NCBI RefSeq assembly: GCF_002553505.1
Contig: NZ_PDCP01000019.1
Location: forward strand, 1-64,000
Origin: Mycolicibacterium agri
GTDB lineage: Bacteria; Actinomycetota; Actinomycetes; Mycobacteriales; Mycobacteriaceae
Reading direction: 5' to 3'
Length of the DNA stretch: 64,000 bases
Under the pieces are notes generated by a model. The model did no database searches, was not told the DNA's origin, and was given only the letters and a program-made list of their open reading frames with translations. Below, in pieces: positions 34,381 through 41,206 of the stretch; the stretch's first letter is position 1, and each line of letters starts with the position of its first letter. A program made the translations under genes and the position numbers.

Positions 34381-35631
34381 ATGACCGCGCAGACCACCGC
34401 CCCGCCTCGGCCGCGCGGCGCGCTCGGGTTGATGTTCGACCCGGTGTTCGGCGCGTTGTTCTGGGGCAAGATCTTCTCCGTCATCGCGGTGTGGACGCAC
34501 GGCATCGTCGCCGCGATCGTGATGTACGACGCGACGCAGTCGGCACTGATGGTCGGGCTCGTCGGCGTGGTGCAGTTCGCGCCGCAGCTGATCCTCAGCC
34601 CGACCAGCGGCAAGTGGGCCGACACCGGGAACCCGGCGCGGCAGATCCTGGTGGGCAGGCTGCTGTGTGTGGCCGGTTCCGGGTGCGCGGCGCTGTGGCT
34701 CTTCCTCGAACCGACACAGGCCGGCATGGCCGCCGCGGTCCCGGTGCTCGTCGGGACGCTGCTGGTCGGCTTCGGTTTCGTGGTGGGCGGTCCCGCGATG
34801 CAGTCGATCGTGCCGAACCTCATCCGCGACGGGGAGCTGTCGACGGCGATGGCGCTCAACAGCATCCCGATGACGATCGGGCGCATCGTCGGCCCGGCCG
34901 CGGGCGCCTATCTGGCCGCCCATCTCGGGGCGGCGTCCGCATTCGCCGCCAGCACCGTGCTGCACACGGTGTTCGCGGTGTTCCTGATCGTCGTGCGGTT
35001 CCCGGCGCCGCCGCCTCGCCACCCCGAAACCGACTACCGAGTCCGCGTCGCGCTCAGCTACGTGTGGCGCGACCGGCCGCTACTGCTGGCGTTGATCGCC
35101 GTCAGCACCGTCGGCTTGGCGTCGGATTCCTCGATCACGTTGGCCCCGTCGATGGCCGACGCCCTGGGCGGCGGCGCCGGCCTGGTCGGGACGTTGTCCG
35201 CGGTCTTCGGCGTCGGGGCCGCGGTCGGCATGGCGGCGCTGGCGATGATGCGTGGCCGCATGGCGTCGGCGAGGGTGTCGGCGTTCGGGCTGGCCGGGCT
35301 CGGCGCCGGCTGCGCGACCCTGGCGCTGGCGCCGGTGCCCGCGGTGGCGATCGCGGGCTTCGGCCTGGCCGGCCTCGGGTTCGGCTGGGCGATGACCGGG
35401 CTCGGCACGGTGGTGCAGGAACGCGCACCGGAGGAGCTGCGCGGCCGCATCATGGCGCTGTGGCTGGTCGGCTTCCTCGGGTCGCGCCCGATCGCCGCGG
35501 CACTGCTCGGCGGCACCGCCGACACGCTGGGGGTGGCGGCGGCCTTCGCGCTGGCGGCGGCGCTGTGCGTGGCGGTGACGCTGTGGGCCAGGCCGTCGAA
35601 GCTGACCGGTGCACTGCCTGCATCGAGGTGA
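34381..35631 (+). CDS. MFS transporter (MFS_3/EntS-like)
   Basis: A 416-residue permease with about twelve membrane helices. The N-terminal region (ALFWGKIFSVIAVWTHGIVA, QFAPQLILSPTSGKWADTG) and the central RFPAPPPRH linker match the EntS/MFS_3 exporter group, in which motif A is degenerate (SGKWAD). These proteins usually export siderophores, drugs or lipids. ATG at 34381 after GAAGGCGG is preferred; an in-frame ATG at 34315 lies in the promoter-like patch. Substrate unknown. Confidence 0.85.
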   Translation: MTAQTTAPPRPRGALGLMFDPVFGALFWGKIFSVIAVWTHGIVAAIVMYDATQSALMVGLVGVVQFAPQLILSPTSGKWADTGNPARQILVGRLLCVAGSGCAALWLFLEPTQAGMAAAVPVLVGTLLVGFGFVVGGPAMQSIVPNLIRDGELSTAMALNSIPMTIGRIVGPAAGAYLAAHLGAASAFAASTVLHTVFAVFLIVVRFPAPPPRHPETDYRVRVALSYVWRDRPLLLALIAVSTVGLASDSSITLAPSMADALGGGAGLVGTLSAVFGVGAAVGMAALAMMRGRMASARVSAFGLAGLGAGCATLALAPVPAVAIAGFGLAGLGFGWAMTGLGTVVQERAPEELRGRIMALWLVGFLGSRPIAAALLGGTADTLGVAAAFALAAALCVAVTLWARPSKLTGALPASR

Positions 35632-35682
35632 TTGCCGCGGGGTCTGCGCGGGTAGTCCTGACTGCGTCAAGGAGGACTACAT

Positions 35683-36240
35683 ATGCCCAACGAATTGCAA
35701 GGCCGCAGAATCGCTTTCCTCGCCGCCGACGGCGTGGAGAAGGTCGAGCTCGAGCAGCCCCGCGCCGCCATCCTGGACGCAGGCGGTCAGGTCGAGTTGC
35801 TGTCGCTTCAAACCGGCGAGATCCAGGCCCGCAACCACGACCTCGAACCGGCCGGAACCTTTGAGGTCGACCGCGCGGTCGACGATGCGCGTGTCGACGA
35901 GTACGACGGCTTGGTGCTGCCCGGCGGCACCGTCAACCCGGACAAGCTCAGGAAGGACGAGGCCGCGATGCGCTTCGTCGGGGAGTTCGTGCGGTCGGGC
36001 AAGCCGGTCGCCGCGATCTGCCATGGGCCGTGGACCCTGGTCGAGGCCGACGTCGTCCGCGGCCGCACCGTGACGTCGTATCCCAGCATCCGCACCGACC
36101 TGCGCAACGCCGGCGCCAACGTCGTCGACCAGCCGGTGTGCATCGACGGCAACCTCATCACGAGTCGCTCGCCGAAGGACCTGACCGCGTTCTGCCAGGC
36201 GATCGTCGACCACTTCGCGAATACGCCCGCTCACACCTGA
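35683..36240 (+). CDS. PfpI/DJ-1 family protein (type 1 glutamine amidotransferase-like)
   Basis: A 185-residue PfpI-subfamily protein. The nucleophile elbow AICHGPW holds Cys113 and His114, with Glu near residue 22-24 (VEKVELEQP) as the third residue. GLVLPGGTVNPDKLR and RTVTSYPSIRTDLRNAGA are subfamily landmarks. Such proteins act as glyoxalases/deglycases or stress chaperones, and some are proteases. ATG at 35683 follows AAGGAGGACTACAT. It probably answers carbonyl or oxidative stress; the precise reaction is uncertain. Confidence 0.9.
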   Translation: MPNELQGRRIAFLAADGVEKVELEQPRAAILDAGGQVELLSLQTGEIQARNHDLEPAGTFEVDRAVDDARVDEYDGLVLPGGTVNPDKLRKDEAAMRFVGEFVRSGKPVAAICHGPWTLVEADVVRGRTVTSYPSIRTDLRNAGANVVDQPVCIDGNLITSRSPKDLTAFCQAIVDHFANTPAHT

Positions 36241-36290
36241 GGCTCGGGCCGGTTCGCGGCGGCGGGCAGGGCGTCGATCGTCGCCGAACC

Positions 36291-36350
36291 CCCGCACCTC
36301 CCCGCGAGTGCCCGCACCTCCCCCGAATCCCCGCACCTCCCGCGAGACGG
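36291..36350. repeat. three tandem ~20-bp direct repeats
   Basis: Three copies of a unit starting CCCGCACCTCCC follow one another: 36291-36310, 36311-36329 and 36330-36350. The tails vary (CGCGAGTG, CCGAATC, GCGAGACGG). They lie between the convergent ends of the PfpI gene and ehuA. The unit is perfectly C/G-rich and without clear symmetry. It may be a minisatellite-like array; no function is evident. Confidence 0.7.
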
Positions 36351-36423
36351 AATCCACGCAGGCGTCCTCTCGCAGTTCTGCTGCGAGGTTTCCGTTTCGG
36401 CGAAAGGGGCGAAGGGACGAGAG

Positions 36424-37179
36424 TCAGCGATCGAGCACGGCGTGCAGGAAACGCTGGGTGCGTTCGTGCGTCGGGTTCCTCAGCACCTGCTCGGGCGGCC
36501 CTGTCTCGATCGCGGTGCCCGAGTCGAACATCACCACCCGGTCGGAGATCTCTTCGGCAAAGCGCATCTCATGGGTCACCATCAGCATCGTCATGTCGGT
36601 GTCGTTGGCGAGGTCGCGGATCACGTTCAGCACGTCGCCGATCAGCTCCGGATCCAACGCTGACGTCGGCTCGTCGAACAGAAGTATGGAGGGCCGCATC
36701 GCCATCGCGCGCGCGATAGCGACCCGCTGCTGTTGACCACCGGAAAGCTTGTGCGGCTTGTGATCTGCGTGCTCACTCAGTCCGACCATCTCCAGCAGGT
36801 CGCGGGCACGCTTTCCCGCCTCCTCCTTCGACATCCCCAGCACGTGCATCGGCGCTTCGATGATGTTCTCGAACGCGGTCATGTGCGGGAACAGGTTGAA
36901 CTGCTGGAAGACCATGCCGACCTTGCGCCGCGTTTCGCGCAGCTGCTTGGTTTCCTTGCACTTCCTGCCGTCGCGGGCGTCCCACAGCGTTTCGTCGTCG
37001 ATCGTCACCAACCCGTCGTCGGGTGTCTCCAGCGTCATCAGGATGCGCAGAATGGTGGTTTTGCCAGAGCCCGACGGCCCGATGATCGAAACCTTCTCGC
37101 CGCGAGCGACTTCGAAGTTGAGCGAGCGCAGCACGTGGTTGTTGCCCCAGCTCTTGCTGACGTTTTCGAATCTGATCAT
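36424..37179 (-). CDS. ehuA: ectoine/polar amino acid ABC transporter, ATPase
   Basis: A 251-residue ABC ATPase of the polar amino acid/ectoine type. It has Walker A GPSGSGKTT, Q-loop VFQQFNLFPHMTAFENI, signature LSGGQQQRVAIARA, Walker B LLFDEPTSALDPE and the H-loop VTHEMRFA. The insert WDARDGRKCKE near residue 68 is typical of Ehu ATPases. ATG at 37179 follows GGAAGG; a TTG upstream is an alternative. It is the last gene of the operon ehuBCDA and energises import of ectoine, hydroxyectoine or a related amino acid. Confidence 0.88.
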   Translation of the reverse strand: MIRFENVSKSWGNNHVLRSLNFEVARGEKVSIIGPSGSGKTTILRILMTLETPDDGLVTIDDETLWDARDGRKCKETKQLRETRRKVGMVFQQFNLFPHMTAFENIIEAPMHVLGMSKEEAGKRARDLLEMVGLSEHADHKPHKLSGGQQQRVAIARAMAMRPSILLFDEPTSALDPELIGDVLNVIRDLANDTDMTMLMVTHEMRFAEEISDRVVMFDSGTAIETGPPEQVLRNPTHERTQRFLHAVLDR

Positions 37180-37218
37180 CGGACCTTCCAATTCCTACGT
37201 ACGCGCGCGTCAATGAGG

Positions 37219-37899
37219 TCAATGAGCCGGTGCATAGCGCCGCTCCATCTGCCTGATCCCGAGCGAAGAGATGTAGCTGATGATCAGGTACATCAAGCCG
37301 GCGATCGTGAGTGGTTCGAGGAACTGCCCGGTGCTCTGCCCGATCGAACGGGCCGTCGTCAGCACCTCCAGCGTGCCGATCGCATACAACAGCGCCGTGT
37401 CCTTGAACATCTGGATCAGGTAGTTCCCCAGGACCGGGATGATCATCGCGATCGACTGCGGAAGAACGATTTTGGCCCACGTTCGCGCACGGGACAGGTT
37501 CAACGCCGTCGCCGCCTCCCACTGCCCCTTCGGCAGCGCCTCGATGCCTGCGCGATAGACCTCTGCGGTGTAGGCGCTGTAGTTGATGCCGAGCACAAGC
37601 ACGCCCGCGGTGAAGTTGGACAGCGTGATGCCGTACTCGGGCAGGATGAAGTACACCGCGAAGATCTGCACCAGCAACGGTGTGCCGCGGATGAACAGCA
37701 CGTAGAAATCGAACAGCTGTGACACCACGGGAATACGGGGATAGCGGATCACGGCGACGAAGAGACCCAGCACCAGCGCTATGACCATGCCGACGATCGT
37801 GAGCCGGATGGTGAGCCAGAATGCGTCGAGCATTCTGGGGAAGATCTCGAGCGCGAACTGGTTGTCCCAGATCTGTGCGGCGAGGTAGGTGGTTGTCAT
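37219..37899 (-). CDS. ehuD: ectoine/polar amino acid ABC transporter, permease D
   Basis: A 226-residue permease of the HisM/GlnP family. It has about five membrane helices and the EAA-type loop EALPKGQWEAATALNLSRA (near residue 143) that contacts the ATPase. FIRGTPLLVQIFAVYFILPE is a family landmark. It pairs with the permease encoded just upstream, whose stop overlaps its ATG by 4 nt. The pattern of two permeases, an ATPase and a lipoprotein matches ectoine/hydroxyectoine (Ehu) systems. Confidence 0.88.
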   Translation of the reverse strand: MTTTYLAAQIWDNQFALEIFPRMLDAFWLTIRLTIVGMVIALVLGLFVAVIRYPRIPVVSQLFDFYVLFIRGTPLLVQIFAVYFILPEYGITLSNFTAGVLVLGINYSAYTAEVYRAGIEALPKGQWEAATALNLSRARTWAKIVLPQSIAMIIPVLGNYLIQMFKDTALLYAIGTLEVLTTARSIGQSTGQFLEPLTIAGLMYLIISYISSLGIRQMERRYAPAH

Positions 37900-38585
37900 G
37901 ATGTGCTGCCGATCAACGGGCGGAAGAGCGGATTGCGTCGATGCTCTAGGGCGAACCGGTTCTCGAGCCAGCGTGTGATTGCGGCGAGAATCAGCGCGAG
38001 GATGAAGTAGACGACCAGCAGCGTGAGCAGAATCGTTGTGGTGTCCTGGGTTTCAGTTCGAATGGCCAGGCCGTTGGCCGTGAAGTCGGCGACGCCGATG
38101 AAGTACACCAGCGGTGTGGCTTTCAACAGGTCGACGGCGACGTTGCCAAACGAAGGCAACATCACCGGGATCGACTGCGGCACCAGGATGCGGCGCATCC
38201 GCTGCAAGGGTTTCAGGCCGAGCGCGACAGCCGCCTCGGTCTGGCCGCGCGGCCGGGATGCGATTGCGCCGCGGACGATCTCAGCGGCGTACGCTCCTTC
38301 GTTCAGGCCGAGAACGACGATGCCTGCGACGAGGTTGTCGGTGAAGCGCACACCGAGGAACGGCAGCGCGTACACCACCCACGCCAGTTGGACCAGGATC
38401 GAGGTGCCGCGGAAGAACTCAACGAACACATACGCCGGGGCACGCAGGATCCAGTGCCGCGAGAGCCGCATGAAGCCGACGATGAATGCCACGACGACGG
38501 CGATCAGGATGCCGAAGATGGTCACCACGACCGTCGTCCGAAGCCCTTCCCACAGCAAGCCTTGGTACTCGAGTAGCTGGGTCAT
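37896..38585 (-). CDS. ehuC: ectoine/polar amino acid ABC transporter, permease C
   Basis: A 229-residue permease of the HisM/GlnP family with about five membrane helices. It carries the landmark FFRGTSILVQLAWVVYALP and the EAA loop IASRPRGQTEAAVALGLKPL. FGNVAVDLLKATPLVYFIGV and the shape of the C-terminus agree with EhuC. ATG at 38585 lies 11 bp after the stop of the binding-protein gene; its own stop overlaps ehuD by 4 nt. It should form the membrane channel with EhuD. Confidence 0.88.
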   Translation of the reverse strand: MTQLLEYQGLLWEGLRTTVVVTIFGILIAVVVAFIVGFMRLSRHWILRAPAYVFVEFFRGTSILVQLAWVVYALPFLGVRFTDNLVAGIVVLGLNEGAYAAEIVRGAIASRPRGQTEAAVALGLKPLQRMRRILVPQSIPVMLPSFGNVAVDLLKATPLVYFIGVADFTANGLAIRTETQDTTTILLTLLVVYFILALILAAITRWLENRFALEHRRNPLFRPLIGSTS

Positions 38586-38596
38586 CGGCTCTGGCT

Positions 38597-39484
38597 CTAC
38601 CCCTCTGCCTTACAGAGTTCTTCCGCCGTGACCCCGAGCGCCGCGTCGGCGTCGAAGCCCCACTTCTGCATGATGTCGGCGAACTCCTGGCCTTCCTTGA
38701 ACTCGGCGAGCACTTGGTTGTACTTCGCGACATCGTCGGTTTGCGACTTCTCGAATGCGGCGCCCGAACCCGTTGCGGGTGCGTCTTCGATCGGGTCGGT
38801 GACCTCAAAACTCTTGTTCACCTCGGCCATTCCGCGCAGCGACAAGGTGGGCAGCAGGAAGGCGTTGACCCGACCCGCGGCAAGCGCCTCGACGCCGCTG
38901 ACGTTGTCGCGGACGATGACCCGTTGCGACTGCGGCACATTGGCGGCGATGAGGATGCCCTCCTCGAAACCGCCCGGCAGCACGGCGATCTTCAACGCGG
39001 GGTTGTCGAGGACGACTTGGATCGTGGTGATGTTCTGGGGGTTGCCCGGCGGCACGGCGAACGATTCGGTCGACACGATCACCGGCTCGGTATAGGCCAC
39101 CTCGGCGCACCGCGACTGCTTCATGAACAGCCCGGCGGCGATCACGTCGACCTGTCCGGACTTCAGCGCGGGGATCATCGCGTCGTACTCGATCCTCGCG
39201 CCCCGGATATCGCCGATCCCGAGCTGTTGCAGCACCGCCCGCAACACGTCCGGCTCGGCACCGGTCACGGTGCCGTCCACCTCGAGCTTGGTGTACGGAG
39301 GCTCGTTGAAGACGGCGACGCGCAGATAGCCCTGCCGTCGCCCGCGGTCGAGCACGCTGCCCTTGGGTGCACCTGTCCCCGGCTCGGTGAAGGTGCAGCC
39401 GGAGAGCCAATCCGCGAGCGGGATGCCGACGGCCATGGCCCCGATGCCGCGCAGCAGTTGCCGCCTGGACGGATCATGAGGCAC
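38597..39484 (-). CDS. ehuB: ectoine/hydroxyectoine-type ABC substrate-binding lipoprotein
   Basis: A 295-residue periplasmic-type binding protein. The start carries twin arginines (SRRQLLRG) and a lipobox LSGC with Cys30, so it should be a Tat-exported lipoprotein. The mature part has LRVAVFNEPPYTKLE, TGAEPDVLRAVLQQLGI, and YDAMIPALKSGQVDVIAAGL, matching EhuB; solvent-exposed aromatic residues of the ectoine pocket cannot be assigned with certainty. GTG at 39484, with TTGGAG 8 nt upstream, is chosen over the TTG. It delivers ligand to EhuCDA. The regulator is unknown; a palindrome lies about 100 bp upstream. Confidence 0.85.
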   Translation of the reverse strand: MPHDPSRRQLLRGIGAMAVGIPLADWLSGCTFTEPGTGAPKGSVLDRGRRQGYLRVAVFNEPPYTKLEVDGTVTGAEPDVLRAVLQQLGIGDIRGARIEYDAMIPALKSGQVDVIAAGLFMKQSRCAEVAYTEPVIVSTESFAVPPGNPQNITTIQVVLDNPALKIAVLPGGFEEGILIAANVPQSQRVIVRDNVSGVEALAAGRVNAFLLPTLSLRGMAEVNKSFEVTDPIEDAPATGSGAAFEKSQTDDVAKYNQVLAEFKEGQEFADIMQKWGFDADAALGVTAEELCKAEG

Positions 39485-39917
39485 TCTCGGCTCCAATCAT
39501 GGCGCCGTCAGCCGGTTGCCACGCACATCGACGTGCAGGGCATTCGACGGCTCGGACTGCTCGAAGAACCTAACGACGGCCCGTAGGATTGTCAACAATC
39601 TGAGTCGCCACGCCATTCCTGGAGTGTTTGCGGAGTCCACGCACCACCGCCATAACCAGGCGCTAAGCCCACTGAACGCGATGATGTTGATTAACTAAAT
39701 CGCGGTCGAAATCGGTGTCGCCACAGCGTCGTTCGTGCTCGATTTTCGACGCCGTAGCACCCGCGGGCCGGATCGGCAACTCGGACAACGCCCGCGGTGT
39801 GGCCCAAAGCTCAGTTGCACCTACGCCGGCGCCCAGGGGATGTGCGGAAGATGCGCGGCCGTGGCCAAGTCACCGGAAGCCACTGTCCGCCAAGCGCTGC
39901 CATGTTTGCCAGCCGAG
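39485..39917. other. intergenic region between ehuB and the CIRCE promoter
   Basis: No gene is seen in these 433 bp. Short frames in it have no ribosome site or family resemblance. The ehu promoter (minus strand) should lie near 39590, where the sequence GATTGT-CA-ACAATC (39587-39600) is a perfect inverted repeat. A second AT-rich spot around 39687-39701 (GATT-AACTA-AATC) is weaker. Confidence 0.4.
39587..39600. promoter_or_regulatory. 14-bp palindrome upstream of ehuB
   Basis: GATTGT-CA-ACAATC is a perfect inverted repeat about 103 bp upstream of the ehuB start. Its TTGT...ACAA form resembles the operators of FCD-type GntR regulators. It may control ehuBCDA; which regulator binds is unknown. 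Confidence 0.45.
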
Positions 39918-39946
39918 TTGCGGGGTTTTCGTTATCTGGCGATAAT
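39918..39946 (+). promoter_or_regulatory. sigma-A-like promoter overlapping CIRCE
   Basis: TTGCGG (39918-39923) and GATAAT (39941-39946) are separated by 17 bp, a near-consensus housekeeping promoter. The expected transcription start, about 39952-39954, lies in the CIRCE element. Repressor binding there would block initiation. Confidence 0.65.
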
Positions 39947-39972
39947 TAGCACTTGAATGGTGAGAGTGCTAA
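39946..39972. promoter_or_regulatory. CIRCE element (HrcA operator)
   Basis: TTAGCACTT-N9-GAGTGCTAA matches the CIRCE consensus TTAGCACTC-N9-GAGTGCTAA with one mismatch (last base of the left arm). Arms are 39946-39954 and 39964-39972. HrcA binds this element upstream of groES/groEL and releases it under heat or folding stress. Here it lies 31 bp upstream of a glycosyltransferase operon, which is not a classical target. Confidence 0.9.
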
Positions 39973-40003
39973 AGCTGCTTGCTTGGTTGGGAAGGAGAGA
40001 GTT

Positions 40004-41206
40004 GTGAGCGGCACGGATTACACCGACTTCGTTGAGAACTCAGATTTGGAACCCCTGCGTATCGCCCTCGTTGCCCCTCCGTACTTCGATGTGCCGCCCC
40101 AGGCCTACGGAGGAACTGAAGCCGTCGTCGCCGATCTGGCCGACTCCCTGGTCGCGCGCGGCCACCGCGTGACCCTCATCGGCGCCGGCAAGCCAGGCAC
40201 CGCCGCCGACTTCGTGCCCGTCTGGGACGACATCCAGAGCGACCGGCTCGGCCAGCCGTACCCCGAGATCATGCACGCCCTCAAAACGCGCCGGGCGATC
40301 GAAGAGCTGGCCGCCACCGAAGGCCTCGACATCGTCCACGAACACACCATGGCCGGCCCCCTCAACGCCGCGGTCTACGCCGATCTCGGAGTGCCCACCG
40401 TCGTCACGGTGCACGGCCCCCTCGACGAGGACCTGCTGCCCTACTATCAGACCCTCGGCGCCGACGCCGGGCTGATCGCGATCAGTGACCGGCAGCGCGA
40501 ACTGGCGCCGGACCTCAACTGGATCGGCCGGGTGCACAACGCCTTACGCATCGAGGACTGGCCGTTCAAGCGCGAGAAGCAGGACTACGCGCTGTTCCTG
40601 GGTCGCTACGCGCCGTACAAGGGCGCGCACCTGGCGCTGGAGGCCGCCCATCGGGCCGGCGTGCCGTTGGTGTTGGCGGGCAAGTGCGACGAACCTGCCG
40701 AGAAGGCCTACTTCGAGGAACGGGTCGCGCCGCTGCTGACCGACCGCGACACCGTCTTCGGCGAGGCCGACGCGACGAGCAAGCGCCGCCTGCTGGCCAA
40801 CGCCCGCTGCGTGCTGTTCCCGATTCAGTGGGAAGAGCCGTTCGGAATCGTCATGATCGAAGCCATGGCATGTGGCACACCGGTGGTCGCGCTGCGCGGC
40901 GGGGCCGTACCCGAGGTGATCGACGACGGCGTCACCGGCATCATCTGCGATCATCCCGACGAGTTGCCCGCCGCGATCGAGGCGTCGCGCGACATCGATC
41001 CTGCGGCGTGCAGGCACCACGTCGCGTCCAACTTCACGGTGACGCAGTTCGGTTCGGGCTACGAGCAGATCTACTACCAGGTCGTCGGCCGCCGTGCGGC
41101 TCGTAGGCCCGCGTCGTGGCTGCGGCGTCGCACCGCCGTTCCGACGGAGCCCGTCCCAGCGACATCGGTCACCGAGCCCACCTCGCGTTCGAAGGCGCCG
41201 GCATGA
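40004..41206 (+). CDS. GT4 family glycosyltransferase under CIRCE control
   Basis: A 400-residue GT-B fold glycosyltransferase of family 4. The N-terminal domain has PPYFDVPPQAYGGTEAVVA and VHEHTMAG; the C-terminal donor domain has FLGRYAPYKGAHLALEAA, EEPFGIVMIEAMACGTPVVA (the E-x7-E motif) and GGAVPEVIDDGVTG. It uses a nucleotide sugar to extend a glycan or small acceptor in the cytoplasm. GTG at 40004 follows AAGGAGAGA. Its stop overlaps the start of the debranching-type enzyme, so both probably work on the same glucan or glycoside. The upstream CIRCE site predicts HrcA regulation. Confidence 0.88.
   Translation: MSGTDYTDFVENSDLEPLRIALVAPPYFDVPPQAYGGTEAVVADLADSLVARGHRVTLIGAGKPGTAADFVPVWDDIQSDRLGQPYPEIMHALKTRRAIEELAATEGLDIVHEHTMAGPLNAAVYADLGVPTVVTVHGPLDEDLLPYYQTLGADAGLIAISDRQRELAPDLNWIGRVHNALRIEDWPFKREKQDYALFLGRYAPYKGAHLALEAAHRAGVPLVLAGKCDEPAEKAYFEERVAPLLTDRDTVFGEADATSKRRLLANARCVLFPIQWEEPFGIVMIEAMACGTPVVALRGGAVPEVIDDGVTGIICDHPDELPAAIEASRDIDPAACRHHVASNFTVTQFGSGYEQIYYQVVGRRAARRPASWLRRRTAVPTEPVPATSVTEPTSRSKAPA

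Noticed and set aside
36291-36350. A CRISPR array
   Set aside because: The repeats are contiguous, without spacers of constant length, and no cas genes are near.
39516-39945. Two small plus-strand genes of 60 and 76 residues in the ehuB-GT4 gap
   Set aside because: No ribosome sites or motifs, and the second runs into the CIRCE promoter. The region is better explained as regulatory.
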